Positions 1 to 7,361 of a stretch of 33,117 bases of DNA are shown here, piece by piece. Every line of letters starts with the position of its first letter. Position 1 is the stretch's first letter. The notes under the pieces are model-generated. The model was not told the DNA's origin. It did no database searches and saw nothing but the letters and a program-made list of their open reading frames with translations. The position numbers and the translations under genes were made by a program. This stretch comes from DASYXW01 sp035934405 (GTDB lineage Bacteria; Acidobacteriota; Terriglobia; UBA7540). The stretch spans positions 1-33,117 of the forward strand of contig DASYXW010000078.1 of assembly GCA_035934405.1 (NCBI GenBank). The letters are read 5' to 3'.

Positions 1-48
1 GATCTGGGAGGAGGCGATGGCCGGGGAAAGGCCTGGGAGCCCGGTTGC

Positions 49-486
49 CTACTCTCCGCCGGCGGGCTTGAGCGACCGCAGGTAGGCAGCGATGGCGGCG
101 GCGTCTTCGTGGGTCATATGGTAGACATGCATGGGCGGGCGGATCGGCGCGCCTTCGGGCGTCAGGCCCTTTTCCAGAATGTTCGTCATGTCGGCGTCGC
201 TGAAGCTCGGCAGGCCGGCGAGCGCCGGAGCCGTGTAAGCCCAGTTCCGCATGGCGTGGACCGGCGTGAACCAGGTCGGCGCGCCCTGCAGCCAGCGCGC
301 GCGGTCGAGATTCCCTTGCGCGTCGCGCGGCGAATGGCACTCGCCGCACATCCCGACGTCTTCCACGAGATAGCGTCCGCGCTCGGCCGCGCCGCCGGGC
401 ACTGCCTTCGGCGTCCGGGCGGGCTTCTGCGCCGACAAGGCGACGGCAAATGAAAACGCCAGAATGAGGAAGAGAGCTTTGGTCAT
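49..486 (-). CDS. Exported mono-haem cytochrome c family protein
   Basis: A 145-residue small c-type cytochrome, expected to carry electrons in the periplasm. Residues 1-19 form a signal peptide (short basic start, hydrophobic core, ALSA then Q). One haem-binding motif, CGECH, lies at residues 47-51, and the C-terminal helix (EDAAAIAAYLRSLK) is typical of the class I cytochrome fold. Met residues in the PPMHVYHM stretch could supply the axial ligand. I chose the ATG at 486 over the one 9 bases upstream because GAGGTG sits at a good distance from it (493-498). No oxidase or dehydrogenase partner is adjacent, so its redox partner is unknown. The cytochrome assignment is firm; the physiological role is not. 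Confidence 0.85.
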   Translation of the reverse strand: MTKALFLILAFSFAVALSAQKPARTPKAVPGGAAERGRYLVEDVGMCGECHSPRDAQGNLDRARWLQGAPTWFTPVHAMRNWAYTAPALAGLPSFSDADMTNILEKGLTPEGAPIRPPMHVYHMTHEDAAAIAAYLRSLKPAGGE

Positions 487-548
487 TGCGAGCACCTCGA
501 GTCTTTTCGGATTGCCGCTATCTATAGTCGGAGAAAACCTTCAGAACT

Positions 549-652
549 GTCATCCTGAGGAGGTCGCCGCGGCGACCGACGAAGGATCTCGGTATTTGCC
601 TGATTGTAACAATGCCGGAATTCTTCGGTCGCCGCGGCGACCTCAGAATGAC
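549..652. repeat. Long imperfect inverted repeat (GTCATYCTGAGG arms)
   Basis: The left arm (549-585) and right arm (621-652) are near-perfect reverse complements. Each has GTCATCCTGAGG or its GTCATTCTGAGG variant at the outside and the core GGTCGCCGCGGCGACCG inside, and that core is itself palindromic. About 35 bases separate the arms. The element lies between the convergent-facing ends of the cytochrome gene's upstream region and the amidohydrolase 3' end, so it could act as a transcript-end hairpin. From memory, GTCATCCTGAG-type units recur in bacterial intergenic DNA; that point is not checked here. Confidence 0.75.
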
Positions 653-670
653 ATCCCGCAGGTGGCGAGA

Positions 671-2029
671 TCACTTCAGCTCGTTCTTGACCACTTCGCC
701 GCCCTTCATCACAAATTTTACGCGCTCCAGTTCCGTGATGTCGGCCAGCGGATCCCCGGAGACGGCGATGACGTCTGCGAACTTCCCCGGCTCAATCGAG
801 CCGACGCGGTCGCGCCAACCCATCAGGTCGGCGGCGCGCGTGGTCGCGGCCTGAATCGCGGCCGCGGGAGTCATGCCGAACTTCACCAGATACTCGAACT
901 CCTTCGCTTGCGTGCCGTGCGGGAACGGTCCGACGTCGGTGCCGAAGGCGATCTTGATTCCGGCCGCCAGCGCCTTGCGGAAGCTCGCTTCGTGAATGAG
1001 CGCGCGGCTGGTCTTGCCGCCGGTCGCGGCCAGGTCCTCTTCCGGCTCGAATTCGTAAACGTACAGGGTGGGCACGAGCCAGGTGCCCCTCGCCACCATC
1101 TCCGTGACGGCTTGGTCGTCCAAGTCGAGTCCGTGCTCGATCGAGTCCACGCCGCCGTCAATGCAGTTGTGCAGTCCGGGACCGCCGTAGGCGTGGCAGG
1201 CCACCTTCTTGCCCTCGGCGTGCGCTTCGTCCGTGATGGCCTTGACTTCGGCAAGCGAAAACGTGGGGATCGAAACCATCTTGCCGTCCGGCGTGAAGTA
1301 GAAGTGGTGCGTGCCATAAATCTTGATGAAGTCGGCGCCGTACTTGATCTGCTCGCGCACGGCCTTGCGCGCTTCCTCCACGCCGTCCACAATCTGCACG
1401 CCGGAAGGCACCGTGACCTCCGGCGAGTAGCCTTCGAGCGGATAGCCGCCGGTGGTGGACATGGCGCGCGTGGCCACTTCGAGGCGCGGCCCCGGAATCA
1501 GGCCGCGGTTGATCGCCGTCTTCACGTCCACGTCGCTGTACATGGCGCCTTCGGTCTCGCAGTCGCGCATCGAGGTGAAGCCGGCCTCAAGGTCGCGCCG
1601 GGCGTTGAGCACTGCTTCAATGGTGCGGTACTGCCACGACTCTTTCAGGATTTGCTCTTCGTAGCGGCCGTGCGATTCGCCGGTGAGGAAGATGTGAGTA
1701 TGCGCGTCAATCAATCCCGGCAGGACCGTGGCGTGGCTGAGATCGATCACCTGAGCTCCCGCCGGGACCTTCACCTGCGCGCTCGGGCCCACCTCCGCGA
1801 TCCGGTCGCCCCGGGTGACGATCACCTGGTCCGCAAGCATCTGTCCGCTCTTGCTGTCGAACAGGTGACCGGCCTTGACCGCGGTCACCTGATTCGCCGG
1901 CGCGCCGGCCTCATGCGCCTCGGTCGCCCCAAACTGCGCCCCCGCCGGCACGGCCGCGAGCGCCACAACGAACACCCCGAAGATAAGTTCTCGAACTCGC
2001 TGCGAAGCCCTGCTCTTTACGATGGTCAT
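671..2029 (-). CDS. Exported metal-dependent amidohydrolase (imidazolonepropionase/prolidase-like)
   Basis: A 452-residue amidohydrolase-superfamily enzyme with a signal peptide (hydrophobic residues 15-29, AGA-Q cleavage), so it acts outside the cytoplasm. Metal and catalytic motifs appear in order: DAHTH with H110 and H112, the lysine in FIKIYG, the His in CHAYG, SIEHG, and the catalytic Asp in FGTDVG. The flanking sheet domain is present (VLPGLIDAHTH near the N-terminus, GSIEPGKFADVIAVSGDP near the C-terminus). Members of this family cleave dipeptides such as Xaa-Pro or cyclic amides, but the substrate cannot be read from sequence. The ATG at 2029 is preferred over one 24 bases upstream because GGGAGGTGT lies at 2035-2043. 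A TetR gene follows upstream on the same strand and may control it. Confidence 0.9.
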   Translation of the reverse strand: MTIVKSRASQRVRELIFGVFVVALAAVPAGAQFGATEAHEAGAPANQVTAVKAGHLFDSKSGQMLADQVIVTRGDRIAEVGPSAQVKVPAGAQVIDLSHATVLPGLIDAHTHIFLTGESHGRYEEQILKESWQYRTIEAVLNARRDLEAGFTSMRDCETEGAMYSDVDVKTAINRGLIPGPRLEVATRAMSTTGGYPLEGYSPEVTVPSGVQIVDGVEEARKAVREQIKYGADFIKIYGTHHFYFTPDGKMVSIPTFSLAEVKAITDEAHAEGKKVACHAYGGPGLHNCIDGGVDSIEHGLDLDDQAVTEMVARGTWLVPTLYVYEFEPEEDLAATGGKTSRALIHEASFRKALAAGIKIAFGTDVGPFPHGTQAKEFEYLVKFGMTPAAAIQAATTRAADLMGWRDRVGSIEPGKFADVIAVSGDPLADITELERVKFVMKGGEVVKNELK

Positions 2030-2095
2030 AGGCGACACCTCCCGAGCACTCATAACTCAACGGATTCCATGAGTCAATCACTCAATGGCCTGTCC

Positions 2096-2129
2096 ATTCT
2101 GACTTCTGACTCCTGGCTTCTGACTCCGG
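2096..2129. repeat. TGACTCC/TGGCTTC short degenerate repeat tract
   Basis: A tract of degenerate units of about 7-9 bases (TTCTGACTTC, TGACTCC, TGGCTTC, TGACTCC) in the gap between the amidohydrolase start and the TetR stop. It is one of at least five similar low-complexity TGAC/TGGC tracts in intergenic gaps of this window (also near 17.65, 17.93, 21.75 and 31.3 kb). Confidence 0.6.
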
Positions 2130-2134
2130 CTTGC

Positions 2135-2737
2135 TCACCGCAGCAGGTACGCCCCGAGCACGGCGCGGCAGCGGTCGCGGTAAACTTCGAGCGGCGCTCG
2201 GTCCGACTCGACCAGCCACTGCAGGCAAAGGCCGTCCACCAGGCCGCGAATCGCGCTCGCGGCGTTCTCGGGATCGACGCGGCGAAACTCGTCCCGCTCG
2301 ATGCCTTCGGCCACAATCACCGCGTCGCGCCGCCGGCAGTTCTCAAAGAAGGCCGCGAGCGGAGCGCGGTAGCGTTCGGAGCGCGCGCCCATGCTGACAA
2401 AGTCGAACAACATCAGGTACAGTTTGCGATTCACTTCCGCGCTATGGAAGAGCACCTCGACCTCGGAGGCCAGCCGGCTGCGCGGCGCGGCGTCGCTGGT
2501 TGCAATATCTTCCAACGTGCGGTCGAGTTCCGCGAGCAGCCAGTTGAGCACCGCCAGCAGCAGGTCATCCTTGGTGGGAAAGTAATAGAGCGCCCCACCC
2601 TTGCTCGACCCGGCGCGAGCGACCACCGAATCGATGGTCGTTCCCTGGATGCCCTTTTCCAGAATCTCGGCGTAGCCTGCCTTCACGAGCTCGGCGCGGC
2701 GTCGTTCGGTCAATTTGGGATCTCGACGACGGGACAT
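2135..2737 (-). CDS. TetR/AcrR family transcriptional regulator
   Basis: A 200-residue DNA-binding repressor of TetR type. The N-terminal HTH (about residues 25-60) has the classic form GTTIDSVVARAGSSKGGALYYFPTK followed by DLLLAVL. The all-helical C-terminal half (residues 70-200) is the ligand-binding and dimer region and is not recognisable at subfamily level. It lies 105 bases upstream of the amidohydrolase on the same strand and is divergent from the pnt operon, so either could be its target. No clear palindromic operator was found in the 187-base divergent gap. The family call is firm, but target and ligand are unknown. Confidence 0.9.
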   Translation of the reverse strand: MSRRRDPKLTERRRAELVKAGYAEILEKGIQGTTIDSVVARAGSSKGGALYYFPTKDDLLLAVLNWLLAELDRTLEDIATSDAAPRSRLASEVEVLFHSAEVNRKLYLMLFDFVSMGARSERYRAPLAAFFENCRRRDAVIVAEGIERDEFRRVDPENAASAIRGLVDGLCLQWLVESDRAPLEVYRDRCRAVLGAYLLR

Positions 2738-2843
2738 AAGATCATTTCAAGTATGACGGGACGGATTATGGCGGTAGGGGCAGGGTTTGGTCAAGCGCCA
2801 AGGGAGTAATGCGGTCCGCCGTCAGCCTTGCCTCGGAGCATGC

Positions 2844-2907
2844 TATGATGTCGGGTATTTTTCGGGCGAGACTCCATCGCAGCCCGAAGGTGCCTGCCGG
2901 GCTGGCG
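2844..2907 (+). promoter_or_regulatory. Possible pnt leader: -10 box and hairpin upstream of the SD
   Basis: TATGAT (2844-2849) is a good -10, but no good -35 lies 16-18 bases upstream. It is followed by a stable hairpin: CGC-AGCCCG (2878-2886) pairs with CGGGCT-G-GCG (2898-2907) across an 11-base loop. The hairpin ends 3 bases before the GGAG that serves the pntAA TTG start, so it could modulate initiation. A CCCGAAGGTGC string inside it recalls glycine riboswitches, but the rest of that aptamer is absent. Confidence 0.3.
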
Positions 2908-2924
2908 AGAGGAGAAGCAATCCA

Positions 2925-4100
2925 TTGATTATCGGCGTCCCCAAAGAGAGCTTCCCGGGCGAGCGCCGCGTGGCCTTGGTGCCGGCGGTCGGGCCGAACC
3001 TCGCCAAGGCAGGCTGCGAGGTGGTGGTCGAAGCCGGGGCCGGCGCCGGCGCGGGATACCTCGATAAGAGCTATCAGGAGAAGGGCGCGAGGATCGTCGC
3101 GAGCCGCGCCGAAGTGTTCCAGGCGGCTGACGTGATTGTGCAGGTGCTTTCGTACGGATCGAATGACGTGACCGGCCAGGCCGATCTGCCGCTCCTGCGC
3201 CAGGGTCAGATTCTGATCGGCTTTCTGCGCCCCGTAGGATCGCTCGAAACCGTGCAAGCCATTGCCGCGACGGGCGCGACGGCTTTCGCGGTGGAGCTCA
3301 TGCCGCGCATCACGCGAGCCCAGAGCATGGACGCGCTCTCCTCGATGGCCACCCTCTGCGGCTATCGCGCCGTGGTGCTCGCGGCGAACACGTTACCCAA
3401 GATTTTCCCCATGCTGACCACGGCAGCCGGAACCATCACGCCGGCGCGGGTGTTGATCATGGGTGCGGGCGTAGCGGGCTTGCAGGCCATTGCCACGGCT
3501 CGGCGCCTTGGAGCCGTCGCCTCGGCCTACGATCTCCGGCCGGCGGTGAAGGAGCAGGTGCAAAGCCTCGGCGGCCGCTTCGTCGAGCTTCCCATCGAAG
3601 CTGCAGACGCCCAGGACGCGCGTGGTTACGCCACGGCGCAGGACGAGAGTTTCTACCGGCGGCAGCGTGAGCTGCTGGGAGAGGTGGTGGCCGAGAGCGA
3701 CGTGGTGATCACGGCGGCCGTGGTGCCGGGAAGAAAATCGCCGGTGCTCGTGACCCGTGAGATGGTGGAGCGCATGGCGCCGGGATCGGTCATCGTGGAC
3801 CTGGCGGCGGAGCGGGGCGGCAACTGCGAGCTCACACGCGCGGGCGAGATCGTGGTCGAGCACGGCATCACCCTCATCGGCCAGATCAATCTCGCCTCCA
3901 CCGTGCCGTATCACGCCAGCTACATGTACGCGCGCAATCTCACAGCGTTTCTGCTCCATCTTGTGAAGGACGGAAAGGTTCAGCTCAATCTGGAAGATGA
4001 GATTACACGGGAGACGCTGGTCACCCGGGGCGGTGAGATTGTGAACGCCCGGGTGCGGGAATTCTTCTCGCTTCCCTCGCCGGTTCCGCAGAAGAATTAA
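2925..4100 (+). CDS. pntAA: NAD(P) transhydrogenase alpha subunit, part 1 (NAD(H)-binding domain I)
   Basis: A 391-residue soluble domain I of the proton-translocating transhydrogenase, which passes hydride from NADH to NADP+ using the proton gradient. The N-terminus IIGVPKE and the lysine/arginine-containing GERRVALVP are family hallmarks. The dinucleotide fold is at about residues 165-200 (GAGVAGLQAIATARRLGA, then YDLRP). The reading frame is open to 2787, but the protein match begins at a TTG (2925) with GGAG ten bases upstream, so the longer N-terminus is rejected. The length fits the split PntA of Rhodospirillum type, where domain I and the first membrane segments are separate genes. pntAB follows after 19 bases. 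Confidence 0.93.
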   Translation: MIIGVPKESFPGERRVALVPAVGPNLAKAGCEVVVEAGAGAGAGYLDKSYQEKGARIVASRAEVFQAADVIVQVLSYGSNDVTGQADLPLLRQGQILIGFLRPVGSLETVQAIAATGATAFAVELMPRITRAQSMDALSSMATLCGYRAVVLAANTLPKIFPMLTTAAGTITPARVLIMGAGVAGLQAIATARRLGAVASAYDLRPAVKEQVQSLGGRFVELPIEAADAQDARGYATAQDESFYRRQRELLGEVVAESDVVITAAVVPGRKSPVLVTREMVERMAPGSVIVDLAAERGGNCELTRAGEIVVEHGITLIGQINLASTVPYHASYMYARNLTAFLLHLVKDGKVQLNLEDEITRETLVTRGGEIVNARVREFFSLPSPVPQKN

Positions 4101-4119
4101 GCCTTGGCAGGAGGAAACT

Positions 4120-4416
4120 GTGCCTTCGGATTTCATCTCAAGCTTGTACGTGTTCGTGCTGGCGGGATTCGTCGGATTTGAAGTAATCCGGCGCGTCTCG
4201 CCGCTGCTGCACACGCCGCTGATGTCGCTCACCAACGCCCTCGACGCCATCGTGGTGGTCGCTGCCATCATCATCGCCGGCCGGCATGAAACCAGGCTCT
4301 CCACGATCCTCGGCGCCGTGGCGGTGGCGGCGTCGTTCAGCAACATGGTGGGAGGATTCGTCATCACCGACCGCATGCTGCGAATGTTCAAGACCAGCAA
4401 ACCCAAAAAATCATGA
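4120..4416 (+). CDS. pntAB: NAD(P) transhydrogenase alpha subunit, part 2 (membrane segment)
   Basis: A 98-residue membrane protein that starts at GTG with GGAGGA just upstream (4109-4114). Three hydrophobic segments are visible: SLYVFVLAGFVGFEVI, the ALDAIVVVAAIIIAG stretch, and ILGAVAVAASFSNMVGGFVI ending in TDRML. This is the pattern of the small PntA2 subunit that supplies the alpha-side membrane helices of the proton channel. Its last codons overlap the start of pntB (ATGA at 4413-4416), showing translational coupling. Identification rests on size, hydrophobicity, the VGGFVITDRML ending and gene order. Confidence 0.92.
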   Translation: MPSDFISSLYVFVLAGFVGFEVIRRVSPLLHTPLMSLTNALDAIVVVAAIIIAGRHETRLSTILGAVAVAASFSNMVGGFVITDRMLRMFKTSKPKKS

Positions 4417-5807
4417 CCGCGCTCGCGACCGGACAACTGATTGACTTCGCCTACATCGCCGCCGTCACCCTGTTCGTCCTGGCGCTGAAGTGGCTGAGCT
4501 CGCCGGCCACGGCGCGGCGCGGAGTGCTGGCCGGGGAAATCGCGGCAGCGTTGGCCGTCGGCGCCACACTGCTCAACCCGGAAGTGGTCGAGTACAAGTG
4601 GATCATCGTGGCGCTCGCCATCGGCGCGGGCGTCGGCGTTCCGCTGGGCATGGTGCACATGACCGCCGTGCCGCAGCGGACGGCGCTCAGCCACGCCTTT
4701 GGGGCGCTTTCCGCCGCCCTGATTGGCATCGCGGAGTACTACGTGCGCGCTCCGCAGATTTCGCGATTCGCGATGACCGAGATCGCGCTCGAAGTGATTA
4801 TCGGCTCGCTGACGTTCACCGGCAGCCTGATCGCGGCGGGCAAGCTGCAAGAGCTCCTGCCGCAGCGGCCGATCACTTACAAAGGACAGAACGTCGTCAG
4901 CCTGTCGGTGCTGGGCGCGGCGGTTGGGATCGCCGTCGTCCTCGCCGTCCGGCCCGGCACCATGTTTCTTTTTCCGATCATGGTTGCGGTTTCGCTCGTA
5001 TTCGGCGTGATGCTGGTGACGCCGATCGGCGGGGCGGATATGCCGACCGTGATCTCGCTCCTGAACTCCTATGCCGGCTTCTCGGCGGCGCTGCTGGGCT
5101 TCGTGCTCAACAGCAAGGTGCTGGTGGTGGCGGGCGCGCTCGACGGTTCTTCCGGCTTCATCCTTTCGGTCATCATGTGCAAGGCGATGAACCGTTCCTT
5201 CGCCAATGTGATGTTCGGCGCCTTCGGGCAGGTGCAGCCCGCGGGCGCGGTGTCACGCGAGGAGCGCACCGTTCACAGCGCGACGGCGGAAGAGGCGGCA
5301 GGGATTCTTGCCGCCGCGAACAAGATCATCATTGTTCCGGGTTACGGCATGGCGGTGGCGCAGGCGCAGCATAAGGTCCGCGAGCTTTACGACGTGCTCA
5401 CGCGCAAGGGCGTGGACGTGAAGTTCGGCATTCATCCGGTGGCAGGACGCATGCCGGGCCACATGAACGTGCTGCTGGCCGAAGCCGACATTCCTTACGA
5501 CCGGCTCCTCGACATGGAAGACGCCAACGCCGAGTTCGCGCAGACGGACGTGGCGCTCATCATCGGCGCCAACGACGTCACCAATCCGGCGGCGCGCAAT
5601 AACGCTTCGAGCCCCATCTACGGCATGCCCATCCTCGATGTGGACAAGGCCCGGACGGTGATGGTGATCAAGCGCAGCATGAGTCCGGGATTCGCCGGCA
5701 TCGACAACGATCTGTATTACCTCGACCGGACGCTGATGCTCTTCGGCGACGCCAAGGCTTTTGTCGGCGACATCCTCCGCGAACTCAACGGCGGACATCC
5801 CTCGTAA
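4413..5807 (+). CDS. pntB: NAD(P) transhydrogenase beta subunit
   Basis: A 464-residue PntB with an N-terminal membrane domain (about residues 1-270, many hydrophobic helices, including the GMVHMTAVPQRTALSHAFGA loop region) and a C-terminal NADP(H)-binding domain III. The domain III signature is clear: IIVPGYGMAVAQAQHKV, then KFGIHPVAGRMPGHMNVLLAEA, then VALIIGANDVTNPAA. Together with the two alpha parts it forms a complete transhydrogenase that makes NADPH. The gene ends 22 bases before the convergent mbfA-type gene, and no terminator with a T-tract is visible in that gap. Confidence 0.95.
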   Translation: MTALATGQLIDFAYIAAVTLFVLALKWLSSPATARRGVLAGEIAAALAVGATLLNPEVVEYKWIIVALAIGAGVGVPLGMVHMTAVPQRTALSHAFGALSAALIGIAEYYVRAPQISRFAMTEIALEVIIGSLTFTGSLIAAGKLQELLPQRPITYKGQNVVSLSVLGAAVGIAVVLAVRPGTMFLFPIMVAVSLVFGVMLVTPIGGADMPTVISLLNSYAGFSAALLGFVLNSKVLVVAGALDGSSGFILSVIMCKAMNRSFANVMFGAFGQVQPAGAVSREERTVHSATAEEAAGILAAANKIIIVPGYGMAVAQAQHKVRELYDVLTRKGVDVKFGIHPVAGRMPGHMNVLLAEADIPYDRLLDMEDANAEFAQTDVALIIGANDVTNPAARNNASSPIYGMPILDVDKARTVMVIKRSMSPGFAGIDNDLYYLDRTLMLFGDAKAFVGDILRELNGGHPS

Positions 5808-5829
5808 TTCAAGGCGCTTTCCGTCCGCC

Positions 5830-6789
5830 TTACGAGCTGCCAATCAGAATCCCGGTGATGAAGACGAGCGCGCCACCCAGGCCAACCTGCAGCGCCGCCG
5901 ACACGAGCGGCGTATCCATGTAACGGTGGCGGACGTAGCTGATGATGGCGAGTTCAGCCGCCACGACAACCGCCGCCGCCGTGATGGCAATGCGAAAGTT
6001 GGGAATGAGAAAAGGCAGGGTGTGCCCGATGCCGCCGGCGGTGGTCATCAGGCCTTCGACGACTCCGCGCAGCAAAGGGCGCCCGCGCCCGGTGAGCGAG
6101 CCATCGTCGGAGAGGGCTTCGGCGAAAGCCATGGAGATACCGGCGCCGACCGAAGCCGCCAGGCCGATGAGAAAAGCATCCCAGCTCTTGTGGGTGGCGA
6201 AGGCGGCGGCGAACACGGGCGCCAACGTCGAAACAGAACCGTCCATGAGGCCGGCCAAGCCTGGTTGGACGACTTGAAGAACGAAGAGGCGGCGTTGAGC
6301 TTTTTCTTCCTCGGCGCGAACGTCGGGCGTGAGATGTTTCTCCTCGAGCGAGCCCGCGAAGTCGTAGTGCTTCTGCTCGGCCTCGGCCAAATCGCCGAGC
6401 AGTTTGCGAACCGAGGCGTCGGTGACTCGCGGAATGGCGCGCCGGTAGAAGCGACCGGTCTCCATTTCCATGATCTCAACCTGCTTGCGGACGGCGTCGA
6501 GCCCGAGCGGACGCACCAGCCAGACGGGACGGCGCTCGACAAAGCCTTTCACGTCTTGCCGGCGGATGTGGGGGATGTGTTCTCCAAAGCGCCGGCGGTA
6601 GGTCTCAATCAGGCTCTGGCGGTGGCCGGATTCCTCCGCCTGCATTTCGTCGAACACCTTGGCCGTGGCTGGATAGGTATCGCGCAGACCCTCGGCGAAG
6701 TCGGCGTAGATGCGGGCGTCTTCTTCTTCGAGTGAGATGGCCATCGCCAGGATTTCCCGCTCCGAGAGGTCCTTGAAGTTTCTCGCCAT
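5830..6789 (-). CDS. mbfA: Membrane-bound ferritin-like/VIT1 fusion (MbfA type)
   Basis: A 319-residue fusion. Residues 1-150 are a ferritin-like/rubrerythrin four-helix domain with repeated metal-ligand patterns (SLEEEDARIYADFA, then AEESGHRQSL, then MEMETGRFYRRA, then EAEQKHYDF). Residues 175-319 are a VIT1/CCC1-like membrane domain (GLAGLMDGSVSTLAPVFAAAF at its start, several hydrophobic helices). In Bradyrhizobium and Agrobacterium, MbfA of this architecture exports iron and protects against iron and peroxide. The ATG at 6789 has GGAGG at 6798-6802, so 16 upstream residues are left out. Iron export as the role is inferred from architecture; manganese is possible. A second iron-related locus lies 15 kb away. 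Confidence 0.88.
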   Translation of the reverse strand: MARNFKDLSEREILAMAISLEEEDARIYADFAEGLRDTYPATAKVFDEMQAEESGHRQSLIETYRRRFGEHIPHIRRQDVKGFVERRPVWLVRPLGLDAVRKQVEIMEMETGRFYRRAIPRVTDASVRKLLGDLAEAEQKHYDFAGSLEEKHLTPDVRAEEEKAQRRLFVLQVVQPGLAGLMDGSVSTLAPVFAAAFATHKSWDAFLIGLAASVGAGISMAFAEALSDDGSLTGRGRPLLRGVVEGLMTTAGGIGHTLPFLIPNFRIAITAAAVVVAAELAIISYVRHRYMDTPLVSAALQVGLGGALVFITGILIGSS

Positions 6790-6902
6790 GAATGTGCCTC
6801 CGAACGTGTGTGCGCCGCTCCAGGCGTAGGCCAGCATGATAACCCATCAAGCGGCGCGAGGCGCGCTATACTGACTCTGCGGAACGAGGCGAGGTGAACA
6901 AG

Positions 6903-7358
6903 ATGCGCATCGTGCTGGGCGCCGACCATGCCGGATACGATTTGAAGCAGAATATTCTGGAATACGTGGCCGGCCTCGGCCACGAGACTCTCGATGTGGG
7001 CGCGAACAGCGCCGCGTTGCCCGACGACTATCCCGACTTCGCGGAGGCTTTAGGGAACACTGTGCGGAACCGGCAGGCGGAGCGGGGCATCCTAATATGC
7101 GGGAGCGGCGTAGGAGCGTCCGTCGCCGCCAACAAGCTGCCGGGCATTCGCGCGGCGGTGTGCCACGACGCTTATTCGGCGCACCAGGGCGTGGAGCACG
7201 ACGACATGAACGTGCTGGTGCTGGGTTCGCGGGTGATCGGCGTGGACCTGGCGCGCGACCTGGCGCGCAATTTTCTCGCGGCCAAGTTTTCCGGCGAAGA
7301 ACGGCACGTCCGCCGGCTCGCCAAGGTGAAAGCGCTCGAACAAAGATTCGCGAGGTGA
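6903..7358 (+). CDS. rpiB: Ribose 5-phosphate isomerase B
   Basis: A 151-residue RpiB/LacAB-family sugar-phosphate isomerase, interconverting ribose 5-phosphate and ribulose 5-phosphate in the pentose phosphate pathway. Motifs: IVLGADHAGYDLK at the N-terminus, PDDYPDFAEAL, then the active-site cysteine loop ICGSGVGASVAANKLPGIRAA and DMNVLVLGSR. I prefer the ATG at 6903 with GAGGTG at 6891-6896 over a GTG nine bases earlier. The next gene, encoding transaldolase/phosphoglucose isomerase, begins 3 bases after the stop. The two form a sugar-phosphate operon. Confidence 0.93.
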   Translation: MRIVLGADHAGYDLKQNILEYVAGLGHETLDVGANSAALPDDYPDFAEALGNTVRNRQAERGILICGSGVGASVAANKLPGIRAAVCHDAYSAHQGVEHDDMNVLVLGSRVIGVDLARDLARNFLAAKFSGEERHVRRLAKVKALEQRFAR

Positions 7359-7361
7359 GCC

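Noticed and set aside
464..2809. A 781-codon open frame on the plus strand
   Set aside because: It is antisense to the amidohydrolase and TetR genes, Arg/His/Ala-rich and without domain patterns; a typical shadow of GC-rich coding DNA.
2868..2920. Glycine riboswitch upstream of pntAA
   Set aside because: A CCCGAAGG-like string is present, but the conserved CTCTCAGGCAAA part and second stem are missing.
3393..4850. A 485-codon minus-strand frame across pntAA-pntB
   Set aside because: It is antisense to three well-identified transhydrogenase genes and has shadow-like composition.
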